Of a DNA stretch of 64,000 nt, positions 1-8,791 are shown piece after piece. Positions within the stretch are counted from its first letter, which is position 1, and the number at the start of each line of letters is the position of its first letter. The position numbers and the translations under genes are program-made. This DNA comes from Methylobacillus caricis (GTDB taxonomy: Bacteria > Pseudomonadota > Gammaproteobacteria > Burkholderiales > Methylophilaceae), in contig NZ_JAJAVD010000001.1 of assembly GCF_020532705.1 (NCBI RefSeq), forward strand, positions 1,364,001 through 1,428,000, given 5' to 3'. The notes beneath the pieces were generated by a model that saw only the letters and a list, made by a program, of their open reading frames with translations, did not search any database and had not been told where the DNA came from.

Positions 1-255
1 AATGGTATTGCAGCCACATCCGTAGAGACCTTCCTTCTTTCAGGCCGTGGCGTGGAACAAGAAGTTTACTGGAAGTGGAGCGATGTTTCTGCTTCTGGTA
101 TCTATGTGTTCAATTTCGGCGCTGCTGAAACCCACCTGAGCCTGGATCAACTCGCATTGGCGGTCGTCACCGCCGTACCAGAACCAAGCACATACGCAAT
201 GCTGGCATTGGGTATTGGTATTCTCGGAGCTGCTGCCCGCCGCGCTCGTAAGTAA
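1..255 (+). CDS. PEP-CTERM sorting-signal protein, C-terminal part (cut by window edge)
   Basis: The frame is open from the first base of the window, so the N-terminus lies outside. The 84 visible residues end in a classic PEP-CTERM signal: VPEPS, a hydrophobic stretch of about 17 residues, then an Arg-rich tail (RRARK). Such tails are recognised by exosortases, which process and anchor proteins in bacteria that make exopolysaccharide. The part before the signal aligns with the next gene (NGIAATS against NGVNATS, QEVYWKWS against QELYWVWN, LDQLALA against IDQVALA), so the two are tandem paralogues. The ligand or surface role is unknown. Confidence 0.85.
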   Translation, partial: NGIAATSVETFLLSGRGVEQEVYWKWSDVSASGIYVFNFGAAETHLSLDQLALAVVTAVPEPSTYAMLALGIGILGAAARRARK

Positions 256-295
256 ATTAAGCCTTCAGATTATTTTATAGTTAGGGATTTAAAAA

Positions 296-922
296 ATGAA
301 CACAACATTATCTTCAATTGCATTGGCAACTTCTTTGGTTTTCAGCGGTTCTGCGTTGGCAGCTGGCGGTATTTGGGATTCAGCGGCACCATGGAGTGAT
401 ACTGAACTAGCCCAGTTTACAGAATGGAACACTTTTGGCTCGCCTGTGTTCGACAATACCCCTGATATTGGCGCAGGCTCAATCAGCCTGTCTCCTGCTG
501 GCGCCGTTCCTTTCGGCAATGACATTTACACCCTGAATAGTATCCCAACCATCACAGCTACGCTGGCTGGCACAGCGGGTTTGTTTGATGTGTACTTGCG
601 TGTTGCCACCCAAGGCAATCTATTGGCAAGTGACGCTACCCTCAACGGTGTCAATGCAACAAGCATTCTGGCTTATACCGGCACAGCTGATTTGGGCAGT
701 GGTGAAGAACAAGAACTATATTGGGTTTGGAACAATGTAGCAGGCGCTGATTTGTATACCTTCCAGTTTAAGGCTGCTGAAGCCCACATCCTGATCGACC
801 AGGTAGCACTAGCCACTGTAGCCGTCACTGCTGTTCCTGAGCCTAGCAGCTATGTCATGCTAGCTCTGGGCCTAGGTCTGCTGGGTGTAAGCAGCCGTCG
901 CAACAAGAAGCAAACCAAGTAA
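296..922 (+). CDS. PEP-CTERM protein, 208 aa, paralogue of the preceding gene
   Basis: Secreted protein with an N-terminal signal peptide (cleavage likely after SALA, about residue 22), a Gly/Ala/Thr-rich beta-type body of about 155 residues, and a C-terminal PEP-CTERM signal (AVPEPSS, hydrophobic segment, SRRNKK). The ATG follows an AGGGA ribosome site at 9 bases. It is 40 bases after its tandem paralogue and 73 bases before a TonB receptor on the same strand, so it may share regulation with the heme locus. That link is inference. I recognise no enzyme motif. Confidence 0.88.
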   Translation: MNTTLSSIALATSLVFSGSALAAGGIWDSAAPWSDTELAQFTEWNTFGSPVFDNTPDIGAGSISLSPAGAVPFGNDIYTLNSIPTITATLAGTAGLFDVYLRVATQGNLLASDATLNGVNATSILAYTGTADLGSGEEQELYWVWNNVAGADLYTFQFKAAEAHILIDQVALATVAVTAVPEPSSYVMLALGLGLLGVSSRRNKKQTK

Positions 923-941
923 AAAAATAAATCAAGCCTCA

Positions 942-969
942 GGCCCTGGGATAAATGAATACCAGGGCC
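942..969 (+). terminator. GC-rich hairpin between PEP-CTERM gene and TonB receptor
   Basis: A perfect 8-bp stem, GGCCCTGG and CCAGGGCC, encloses a 12-base AT-rich loop. It is followed by a weak T run (ATATTT). It could be an intrinsic terminator, or a stability or attenuation hairpin that lowers readthrough from the PEP-CTERM genes into the receptor gene. Confidence 0.45.
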
Positions 970-995
970 GATATTTCCCCAGAGTCAGCGTCCAT

Positions 996-3332
996 ATGAA
1001 GATAGATGAAAGACATTTCCCGCACACAAAGTGCAATATCATCATATGGGTTTTGGCAATCACCAGCATGATCCCCTTGCCCTTGATTGCGGCTGAAACT
1101 GCAGAGTCTAATCAAAATCAGGATGAGCCTACGACCACCCGTCCGACTTCCAAACAATCTCCTGCCACTACTATCTTGCCTGATATCAGTGTTTCCTCCA
1201 GCCGGATCAAGCAGGAGCGTATCAACAAGACACAATCTATTACAACCATCACGCAACAAGACCTGGAAAGAACACAGGCTTCCAATGTATTTGATGTAGT
1301 ACGCGGCACACCTGGTGTCAGTATAGATGGCGGACCACGTTTGAACGGGATGTCATTCAACATCCGGGGATATACCGATGAGGATGTGGCGATTTCGGTA
1401 GACGGGGTGTTGAAGAATTATGATAAATACCGCTCAAAAGGAACCTACATCGAACCTGATTTACTCAAGAGTATAGAAATCAGGCGAGGTCCACAGATCA
1501 ATAGCAATTCTGGCTACCTGGGCGGGGCAGTAATCACCACCACCAAGGATGCCGAAGATTTTCTTCGCCCCGGCCAAAAAGTGGGCTCCCGCATCAAGTT
1601 CAGCTATGGCAACAATAACGATGAATACCTGCGTTCTTACCTCGCCTATGCTAGGCCAAATGAGCACGTTGATCTTCTATATAACTACAGCAATCGTCAA
1701 TCCAACAATATCACCCAAGGCAATGGCGACAAACTGGAGTTTTCCAATGTCGGTACTGTCTCGGAACTGTTCAAGATCACTCTCTATCCAATTGAGTCGC
1801 TGAAAATCTCTACCTCGCTGGCCAAACTAGAGCAAAGTCCCACCCGGCAGAGGTTCGACACCACCACGAATATCGATTTCACGCCTCCTTACGTCATGAG
1901 GGCAATTGATGAGGAAACGATCTCCCAGGTCATTACCTTCACACCAGATAACCCCTTGATCAACCTTCGCACCAGTATCGGGACAGGACATACCAAACAG
2001 GATGAAAGCCTTCCCTCTGGCTGGGTGGGCAACAACCTCATCTCTAGTTTTCCAACATTGTATTGCGATGGCTATACACTACGGAACCGGGCAACTAATG
2101 CGAGTCAGCCAGCCACGATGGCTGCAACACTCTGTCCCGGTGATAGGCTCGATGCCTACAACTTCAAGAATACAAACTTCGATCTTGCCAATACCGCTAG
2201 GCTTTACCAAGACGATAAGATCAAGCTCAGCCTATTGATCGGCATACAATATGCCAAGCAAAAACGGGAGTTGGCACGAAGCTATGGGAATGCAAACTCA
2301 TTGTTCGCCAGCGCAGCACAGGAACCTGCTTCCGGCGCCCAGACCAACACCGCATTTTACATTCAACCATCGCTAACGCTCGACCGCCTTTCCATCACAC
2401 CAGGATATAGAAAGGACTTCGTCAAAATCGAAGCAATTGACGCTAGCCGTGATGGATTGGATATTGCCAATCAGGCCCACAAGGTAAACCTCAAGGAGGA
2501 AATTTTCAGCCTGGGGCTGGCGTTTGAGATCATTCCGGAATCTCTGACTGTATTCAGCAATTATGGTCAGGGTTTCCGTCCAGTCCCATTGAGCACAATT
2601 TTCGCCAATAGTGGAAGGTACAACAGTACCTTCTGGGGAGATAAATACGGCAAGCTCAACAGTCAAAGCTTATGTCCTCAGGACTTTTCATCATGTGATG
2701 ACGTATATCAGATGCAGCGGGTGGAAAATACCGAAGCTGGCCTGACCTATACAACGCCCAAGCTTTTTGGTAGCGACATTAGCATCACATCAAAAGCCAC
2801 CTTTTACCACAGCCATACCAGCAACTCTGTGCTGGGGACCGCTACAGTCGCTGGCACCAGCAAAATCACGCCCATCTATGGCACCCAGATCAGGAACGGC
2901 TGGGAGTTTGAAAACAATCTCAATTACAAAATGTTGTTTGCCCAAGCGTCTTATTCGCGTATTGCAGGCAAAATCATATACCCCAACGTTGACAGCAGCG
3001 GCCCTATCTATACCATTCCCGGCAATACCTTTAATGTGATTCTTGGTGCAAATCTGGGCCGGGAATTGGACATCAACATCAATTACCGCCGCGTATCGGA
3101 CAAACTTTATCTCAATGATGTACCAGGTCCCAATGCACGCTTCGGCACCCAGGATGGGTATGAGATTTTTAATGCAGGTATCCGCTGGAGCCCCAACACA
3201 CATCTTACTTTCCGCCTGATTGGCGAGAATCTAGGCAACAAAGAATATAACCTGGATGGTGGCTTTGCAGGAGACCTCGGCCTTCCAGGTCCTGGCCGCA
3301 ACATCAAATTCTATACAGAACTCATTTACTAG
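996..3332 (+). CDS. TonB-dependent outer-membrane receptor, probably for heme
   Basis: A 778-residue TonB-dependent receptor. Residues 1 to about 33 form a signal peptide ending LIAA. A plug domain follows (about residues 65-190, with FNIRGYTDEDVAISVDGV and an EIRRGP segment), then a 22-strand-type beta barrel ending in an aromatic residue (ELIY), as expected for Bam-dependent insertion. Two Cys pairs (about residues 360-385 and 550-560) probably lie in extracellular loops. The substrate is assigned from context: the heme genes hmuS, hmuT, hmuU and hmuV follow at once on the same strand. A GFRPVP motif sits where heme receptors carry FRAP. Energy would come from TonB-ExbBD encoded elsewhere. 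Confidence 0.85.
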   Translation: MKIDERHFPHTKCNIIIWVLAITSMIPLPLIAAETAESNQNQDEPTTTRPTSKQSPATTILPDISVSSSRIKQERINKTQSITTITQQDLERTQASNVFDVVRGTPGVSIDGGPRLNGMSFNIRGYTDEDVAISVDGVLKNYDKYRSKGTYIEPDLLKSIEIRRGPQINSNSGYLGGAVITTTKDAEDFLRPGQKVGSRIKFSYGNNNDEYLRSYLAYARPNEHVDLLYNYSNRQSNNITQGNGDKLEFSNVGTVSELFKITLYPIESLKISTSLAKLEQSPTRQRFDTTTNIDFTPPYVMRAIDEETISQVITFTPDNPLINLRTSIGTGHTKQDESLPSGWVGNNLISSFPTLYCDGYTLRNRATNASQPATMAATLCPGDRLDAYNFKNTNFDLANTARLYQDDKIKLSLLIGIQYAKQKRELARSYGNANSLFASAAQEPASGAQTNTAFYIQPSLTLDRLSITPGYRKDFVKIEAIDASRDGLDIANQAHKVNLKEEIFSLGLAFEIIPESLTVFSNYGQGFRPVPLSTIFANSGRYNSTFWGDKYGKLNSQSLCPQDFSSCDDVYQMQRVENTEAGLTYTTPKLFGSDISITSKATFYHSHTSNSVLGTATVAGTSKITPIYGTQIRNGWEFENNLNYKMLFAQASYSRIAGKIIYPNVDSSGPIYTIPGNTFNVILGANLGRELDININYRRVSDKLYLNDVPGPNARFGTQDGYEIFNAGIRWSPNTHLTFRLIGENLGNKEYNLDGGFAGDLGLPGPGRNIKFYTELIY

Positions 3333-3369
3333 CCGTATTATCAATCTATCCTCAATAAAAGGAGTCACC

Positions 3370-4413
3370 ATGAATCAGTTGGCTACAACAGAACAGCAAT
3401 ATCAAGCTTTCCATACAGCAAAGAAAGAGCAAAAACTGCGTAACCGCGAGGCGGCTCAAGCGATTGGCATTAGCGAAGGGCAAGCCATTGCCAATGCCAT
3501 TGGTCACGAAGCAGTACGCTTGCACGGCCCTTTCAACGAAATCATCGCCGATGTACCAAAGCTGGGGCGTGTGATGGCATTGACACGCAATGAAAGCACC
3601 GTCCATGAAAAAGTCGGCACTTATGAGAATGTGTCTTTTGACCACGTCGGCCTGGTTGTTGGTCCCGATATCGACCTGCGTATTTTCTATTCCCAATGGA
3701 AGCATGGTTATGCCGTCACTGAGGAAACAGAGAAAGGTACGCAACGCAGCCTGCAGTTTTATGATGCCACCGGTACTGCCATTCACAAGATTCACCTCAA
3801 GGATTTCAGCAATGTAGACGGCTGGAATGAGTTAGTGCAGAAGTACCGCAGTGATGACCAGGCTCCTGGCCAGGAAGTCGAAGCGGCCAAACCTGCTCCT
3901 GCCCTGAAGCCAGACACCGAGATTGACCAGGCTGGTTTTGCTGCTGCCTGGCTGGCAATGAAGGATACTCATGATTTCTTCATGCTGCTGCGCAAATTTG
4001 GCGTAGGACGCATTCAGGGTTTGCGCTTAGCACCTGAAGGCCATGCTTACAAAGTAGACAACAATGCCACCAAACAAATGTTGGAAACGGCCGCTTCAGA
4101 TGGCACCAGCATCATGTGCTTTGTCGGCAACCCGGGTAATATCCAGATCCATACCGGCCCGATCAAGAATGTGAAGGAGCTTGGCACCTGGATCAATGTG
4201 CTGGATGAAAGCTTCAACCTGCACCTGCGTACAGATCTTATCGTAGAGTCATGGATAGTGAAGAAGCCTACGGAAGATGGCATTGTCACATCACTGGAAG
4301 TATTCGATAAGGATGGCGAAATCATGGCGCAATTCTTTGGCGAACGTAAGCCCGGCAAGCCTGAGCTTGAAGCCTGGCGCAATATCGTTGCCCAGCTCCC
4401 TGTACTGGCCTGA
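3370..4413 (+). CDS. hmuS: Hemin-degrading/heme-trafficking protein HmuS (HemS/ChuS family)
   Basis: A cytoplasmic protein of 347 residues, the usual length of the HemS/ChuS/HmuS family, which receives imported heme and degrades or passes it on. Two homologous halves are visible (about residues 25-165 and 210-345), matching the family's tandem repeat fold. I place the start at the ATG preceded by AAAAGGAG at 6 bases; the frame is open further upstream but there it overlaps the receptor gene. It is the first of four closely spaced heme genes with hmuT, hmuU and hmuV. Confidence 0.9.
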   Translation: MNQLATTEQQYQAFHTAKKEQKLRNREAAQAIGISEGQAIANAIGHEAVRLHGPFNEIIADVPKLGRVMALTRNESTVHEKVGTYENVSFDHVGLVVGPDIDLRIFYSQWKHGYAVTEETEKGTQRSLQFYDATGTAIHKIHLKDFSNVDGWNELVQKYRSDDQAPGQEVEAAKPAPALKPDTEIDQAGFAAAWLAMKDTHDFFMLLRKFGVGRIQGLRLAPEGHAYKVDNNATKQMLETAASDGTSIMCFVGNPGNIQIHTGPIKNVKELGTWINVLDESFNLHLRTDLIVESWIVKKPTEDGIVTSLEVFDKDGEIMAQFFGERKPGKPELEAWRNIVAQLPVLA

Positions 4414-4431
4414 AACTAACGGAGAGCGTGG

Positions 4432-5271
4432 ATGAAACTCTGGCATATCGTATTAGCCATTAGCATTTCTTTAACCAGCCCTATAGTACAGGCTGCTGAA
4501 CGGCTGTTGACCATAGGCGGTGCTGTCACCGAAATTGTCTATGCTTTAGGCAAAGGAAATGAAGTCATCGCCAACGACATCACCAGTGTTTATCCAGAGG
4601 CAGCCCTCAAGCTTCCCAAAGTGGGATATATGCGCACCCTTTCCGCAGAAGGCCTGGTTTCCACCAATGCCAGCATGATTATTGCCGAAGCTGGGGCCGG
4701 CCCACGTAATGTATTAGATCAAGTACGTGGCGCAGGTATCAAGGTGGTGCAGCTGACTGATGGTAGCCATACGCCACAACAGGTTGCCGCCGACATTCGT
4801 ACAATAGGCAAGGAGCTGAACGCAGCCAATACAGAAAAACTGGCCAGCCAATATGAAGCTGCCTGGAAAAATGCGGAAGACAAGTTGGCAGCCTTGCAAG
4901 GTCATCCACGAGTACTGTTCATCATGAACAACTCAGGCCGGGGTGCACAGGTAGCAGGTGATGAAACCGCTGCCAATGCTGTGATCAAGCTTGCCCGCGG
5001 CGAAAATGTGATGGCAGGCCAATATAAAGGTTATCGTCCTCTTACCGTAGAAGCACTGGTAGCAGCGGCACCTGATGTCATTGTCACTACCAGGGAAGGC
5101 CTGGAAGCCAGCGGCGGCTTGCAGAATTTCCTCAAGACGCCAGGCATCAGCATGACTCCAGCTGGCAAAGCAGGAAGGATTATCAGCATGGATACCCAGT
5201 ATCTGCTTGGCTTCACCCCTCGCCTGCCTGAAGCCGTAACAGAACTGGCGCACGCCATACGCAAACCATGA
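4432..5271 (+). CDS. hmuT: Periplasmic heme-binding protein HmuT
   Basis: A 279-residue periplasmic substrate-binding protein of the TroA/BtuF-like class, with a signal peptide of about 22 residues ending VQAA. It begins with the typical LLTIGGAVTEIVYALG segment and keeps the class length. It would carry heme from the outer-membrane receptor to the HmuUV transporter. A GGAGAG ribosome site precedes the ATG. The stop overlaps the hmuU start (ATGA), which indicates translational coupling. Confidence 0.9.
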   Translation: MKLWHIVLAISISLTSPIVQAAERLLTIGGAVTEIVYALGKGNEVIANDITSVYPEAALKLPKVGYMRTLSAEGLVSTNASMIIAEAGAGPRNVLDQVRGAGIKVVQLTDGSHTPQQVAADIRTIGKELNAANTEKLASQYEAAWKNAEDKLAALQGHPRVLFIMNNSGRGAQVAGDETAANAVIKLARGENVMAGQYKGYRPLTVEALVAAAPDVIVTTREGLEASGGLQNFLKTPGISMTPAGKAGRIISMDTQYLLGFTPRLPEAVTELAHAIRKP

Positions 5272-6368
5272 GTAGTGCCAGTACCATGCCACTTTCCTTA
5301 AGGGCGACACGCAGCGTTCACGCTCGCAGCAAAATATTGTTGGCCCTGGGATTGGTACTGTTCGTGATTATCGTATTGGCAGCAGGTACTGGGGCCGTAC
5401 AGATCCCACCTCTGCTGGTTATCAAACTATTAGTAACCCCGCCATTCTCCACGGCATGGCAGGATATCCCGCAAGAGCATATGCAGCAGGCGATGGTATT
5501 ATGGAATATACGCCTGCCCCGCCTGGGGCTGGGCATACTGACGGGGATGGCACTTGCCATTTCTGGCGCAGCCATGCAGGCCCTGCTACGTAACCCCCTG
5601 GCTGAGCCTAGCCTGGTTGGTGTTTCTGGAGGCGCGGCACTGTTTGCATCCCTTGCCATCGTACTGGGTGGAAGCTGGATGCTAGCGCTACAACAAAGCA
5701 TAGGTGAGTTCGCCCTGCCTATCTTTGCCTTTATCGGCAGCCTGCTGGTGACCATACTCATTTTTATCATCTCAACACGTCAGGGCCGTACCTCTATTGC
5801 TTTGATGCTATTGGCAGGCATTGCCATAGGCTCACTATGCGGCGCATTGATCGGACTGATGACCTTCATCGCCTCAGACCTGCAAATGCGTTCGCTCAAC
5901 TTCTGGTCGCTAGGCAGCCTGGGCGCCGCCACCTGGCCTATGGTAGGCATGGTATCCTGCCTTGGTGGCGCATCAGTCATTATCCTGCTGAAACAGGCCA
6001 GTGCGTTGAATACTCTGGCATTAGGTGAAGTACAAGCCAGCTTGCTGGGAGTTTCCGTACGCAAGCTCAACCAGGTTTGCATCACCTGCATTGCACTTGC
6101 CGTGGGAGCTGTCGTTTCAGTGACTGGCATCATAGGCTTTATCGGCTTAGTGGCACCACACCTTGTCAGGCTTGCCGTTGGCCCAGACCAGCGTGTTGTC
6201 ATGCCTGCCTGCGGCTTGGTCGGTGCTATTCTCGTATTGCTGTCTGACTTGCTGGCCCGCACGATTGCAGCCCCTACTGAGATCCCCGTAGGTATCATTA
6301 CCGCCCTGCTCGGCGTACCTTTCTTCCTGGCTCTGCTTTTCCGCATGCGGCGCAAGATAGGGTTATAG
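5268..6368 (+). CDS. hmuU: Heme ABC transporter permease HmuU (FecCD family)
   Basis: A 366-residue, very hydrophobic FecCD/BtuC-type permease with about nine to ten membrane segments. It carries the family signatures LRNPLAEPSLVG near residue 105 and GFIGLVAPHLVR near residue 285. As a dimer it forms the inner-membrane channel for heme with HmuV. The start overlaps the hmuT stop by four bases. A second ATG six codons in is a possible alternative start. Confidence 0.92.
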   Translation: MSSASTMPLSLRATRSVHARSKILLALGLVLFVIIVLAAGTGAVQIPPLLVIKLLVTPPFSTAWQDIPQEHMQQAMVLWNIRLPRLGLGILTGMALAISGAAMQALLRNPLAEPSLVGVSGGAALFASLAIVLGGSWMLALQQSIGEFALPIFAFIGSLLVTILIFIISTRQGRTSIALMLLAGIAIGSLCGALIGLMTFIASDLQMRSLNFWSLGSLGAATWPMVGMVSCLGGASVIILLKQASALNTLALGEVQASLLGVSVRKLNQVCITCIALAVGAVVSVTGIIGFIGLVAPHLVRLAVGPDQRVVMPACGLVGAILVLLSDLLARTIAAPTEIPVGIITALLGVPFFLALLFRMRRKIGL

Positions 6369-6377
6369 GAAACCAAC

Positions 6378-7166
6378 ATGCTGGAAATCATCGACACCGG
6401 TTTGGACATTGGCGGAAAAACCCTGCTGGACAACATCAGCTTTACGATTGCCCCTGGCGAATTCGTCGCCATCTGTGGCCCTAATGGGGCAGGCAAGAGT
6501 TCACTGATTCGCCTGATGTGCGGCGAATTGCCTCCCACTCGTGGGCAAGTGCGCTGGAATGGCAAAGCTCTGCATGACTGGAATCTGCTGCAACTGGCTC
6601 GTCAACGTGCGCTGATGCAGCAACGTGGCGAAGTAGGTTTTGACTATACGGCTCTTGAAGTCATATTACTGGGCCGCCACCCGCATCACCAGGGTGCCGC
6701 CCGAGAAATGGACAGCAGGATTGCAGAGGCTGCCCTGTTTGAGGTGGATGCCATTCACTTGGCCCATCAGATATATTCCACTTTGTCGGGCGGCGAACAG
6801 GCCAGAGTGCAAATGGCTCGCGTACTTGCCCAAATCTGGGAAGCCGCACAGGGCCCGAGGCTCTTATTGCTGGATGAGCCAACAGCGGCACTGGATCCGC
6901 GTCAGCAACATCGCATCCTTGGCATCGCAAGAACTTGGGCCAATAAAGGCGATGTCGCAGTGGTTGCCATCGTGCATGACCTCAACCTCGCGGCGCAGTA
7001 TGCCGACCGCATCGCATTAATGCGTGATGGCAGGCTTCAAAAAATGGATGGTGTAGAGGCTGTCATGAATCCGGACGCGGTAGAGGCATGTTTTGACCTG
7101 CCATGCGTTTTACTCAAACATCCCGATGGCGGCACACCCATGATAGCCGCCAGGCGCAATCACTGA
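6378..7166 (+). CDS. hmuV: Heme ABC transporter ATP-binding protein HmuV
   Basis: A 262-residue ABC ATPase with Walker A GPNGAGKSS (residues 34-42), signature LSGGEQ, Walker B ending LLLLDEPTAALD and an H-loop (IVHDLNLA). It powers heme import with HmuU. It starts 9 bases after hmuU with an ATAGGA ribosome site. Length and motifs are complete. Confidence 0.93.
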   Translation: MLEIIDTGLDIGGKTLLDNISFTIAPGEFVAICGPNGAGKSSLIRLMCGELPPTRGQVRWNGKALHDWNLLQLARQRALMQQRGEVGFDYTALEVILLGRHPHHQGAAREMDSRIAEAALFEVDAIHLAHQIYSTLSGGEQARVQMARVLAQIWEAAQGPRLLLLDEPTAALDPRQQHRILGIARTWANKGDVAVVAIVHDLNLAAQYADRIALMRDGRLQKMDGVEAVMNPDAVEACFDLPCVLLKHPDGGTPMIAARRNH

Positions 7167-7176
7167 AGGCAGGCAA

Positions 7177-7542
7177 ATGAGCAATTTGAAAGCTGTCGAA
7201 ATCAAGACATTCGTCCCAGCTAGGGATTTTGTCGTTTCACAACAGTTCTATCAGGATATTGGCTTTGAAAAACGCTCAGAAGGCGGTGGTGTCGCTTACT
7301 TCTGTTTTGAACATTGCGCCTTCTTGCTGCAGGATTTTTATGTCCAGCCATATGCCGACAATTTCATGATGCATTTGCTAGTGGAGGATGTCTCCGCCTG
7401 GTACGAACACATCCAGCAATCAGGCATTACAGAAAAATATGGCAGCAAAATATCAGATCTGGTAGATCAACCCTGGCGTATGCGTGACTTTGTGTTTTCA
7501 GATCCAAGCGGCGTGTTGTGGCGAATCGGCCAAAATATATGA
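7177..7542 (+). CDS. VOC (glyoxalase/bleomycin-resistance-like) family protein
   Basis: A small 121-residue protein with the beta-alpha-beta-beta-beta pattern of the vicinal oxygen chelate superfamily. It opens with KAVEIKTFVPARDF and ends with FSDPSGVLWRIGQ, a usual C-terminal signature. The superfamily includes lyases, dioxygenases and binding proteins, so the reaction cannot be named. It lies 10 bases after hmuV, probably in the heme operon. Confidence 0.75.
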   Translation: MSNLKAVEIKTFVPARDFVVSQQFYQDIGFEKRSEGGGVAYFCFEHCAFLLQDFYVQPYADNFMMHLLVEDVSAWYEHIQQSGITEKYGSKISDLVDQPWRMRDFVFSDPSGVLWRIGQNI

Positions 7543-7623
7543 CTCATTTTATGGCTTGATCCTTGCTTACTTCCCTTATGTATATCCATGATCGCATGGC
7601 ATCAACATAAAGGAGTAGGCCTG

Positions 7624-8046
7624 ATGAAAACGATATGGTCATTTTGGTGCATGTCTGCACTTTTTATGGGCAGTAATGTGATCGCTGCTGAAGCTCAGCC
7701 TGAGTTAAAAGTCGAACCGCTACTGAGAAGCTTTACTGCCTGGGATGGCAGATCCTATGCCAAATATCCTGGTGGAAAACCAGAGTTAAGCGTGTTGCGA
7801 TATGTCATACCGCCCAACACATCTCTGCCTTGGCATAGCAATCCCGTACCTAATGTCGCCTACATTCTTTCCGGTGAAATTACGGTGGAAAAACAGACCA
7901 CTGGGGAGACCATGCATCTGAAACAAGGTGATGCCTTGCCAGAAATGGTGCACAGCGTGCACCGTGGCTATACCGGAAATAGTCCAGCGGAGCTGATTGT
8001 ATTTTATGCAGGGGGGGAAGGTATTCCCCTGGTAGAACAACAATAA
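7624..8046 (+). CDS. Exported cupin-domain protein
   Basis: A 140-residue protein with a signal peptide (ending VIAA, about residue 22) and a single cupin barrel: a metal-site-like PWHSNPVPNVAYILSGE segment and a second motif around GDALPEMVHSVHRG. The ATG is chosen because AAGGAG lies 9 bases upstream; an ATG 12 codons earlier has no such site. Periplasmic cupins of this type have varied or unknown roles. It ends 10 bases before the convergent pgeF gene. Confidence 0.75.
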   Translation: MKTIWSFWCMSALFMGSNVIAAEAQPELKVEPLLRSFTAWDGRSYAKYPGGKPELSVLRYVIPPNTSLPWHSNPVPNVAYILSGEITVEKQTTGETMHLKQGDALPEMVHSVHRGYTGNSPAELIVFYAGGEGIPLVEQQ

Positions 8047-8056
8047 CTTCCCACTT

Positions 8057-8791
8057 TCATTCAAGCCAGATCAGGCTGGCCATACGGCCAGTCGCCTGAT
8101 CACGGCGGAATGAGAAAAAGCGTTCCGGGTGACTGTAGGTACATTGACCTCCTCCATATACTCTGGTCACACCAACATTCGCAAGGCGTTGCCTTCCCAG
8201 CATAAAAATATCGGCCAGCCACTTGCCTTCTGAGCCTGGCCTGAATGCCTGCTCTGCCGCCGCATCCCTGGCAATGAAAGCCAGCCTGACGTCATCCCCC
8301 ACTTCAAAAGCCTCCGGGCCGATGGCAGGGCCAAGCCATGCCAAAAGCTCTGTTCCAGGACTAGCCATGGCAGCAACCGATGCCTCTATCACCCCATCCA
8401 GCAAACTTCGCCAACCAGCATGCACCGCCGCAACGACACTACCTGCTTGATCACAAAGCAAAACAGGCAAACAATCTGCTGTCATCACCGCACACACCGT
8501 GTTTCTGGTTCTGGCAAAGGAGGCATCGGCATCCGGGACACAATTAGCAGTAGCTGCATCGATCACGCGTATGCCATGCACCTGGTTAAGCCATACTGGC
8601 TCAGTAGGCACATGAATATTGAGCAACTGGCGATTGGCGGCAACATGCAAGGCATTGTCGCCCACATGCATGCCAAGATTCAGACTCTGGTAAGGAAACT
8701 GACTGATACCGCCTAGGCGCGTGGTCTGCACGGCTTTTATATTTGCAGGCGCAGGCCAGTCGGGAATGATCAGGTTATATTCACTCAGCAT
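8057..8791 (-). CDS. pgeF: Peptidoglycan editing factor PgeF / YfiH laccase-domain protein
   Basis: A 244-residue member of the YfiH/PgeF (multicopper polyphenol oxidase-like) family, which in enterobacteria hydrolyses misincorporated peptidoglycan precursors and has purine nucleoside activity. The conserved His and Cys residues of the family are visible in NQVHG, TADCLPVLL and AVHAGWRS. It overlaps the end of rluD by 11 bases, an arrangement common in Proteobacteria, so the two are probably co-transcribed. Confidence 0.9.
   Translation of the reverse strand: MLSEYNLIIPDWPAPANIKAVQTTRLGGISQFPYQSLNLGMHVGDNALHVAANRQLLNIHVPTEPVWLNQVHGIRVIDAATANCVPDADASFARTRNTVCAVMTADCLPVLLCDQAGSVVAAVHAGWRSLLDGVIEASVAAMASPGTELLAWLGPAIGPEAFEVGDDVRLAFIARDAAAEQAFRPGSEGKWLADIFMLGRQRLANVGVTRVYGGGQCTYSHPERFFSFRRDQATGRMASLIWLE

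Noticed and set aside
923-995. A Fur box before the TonB receptor
   Set aside because: GATAAATGAATACC is too far from the Fur consensus, and the region is better explained by the GC-rich hairpin.
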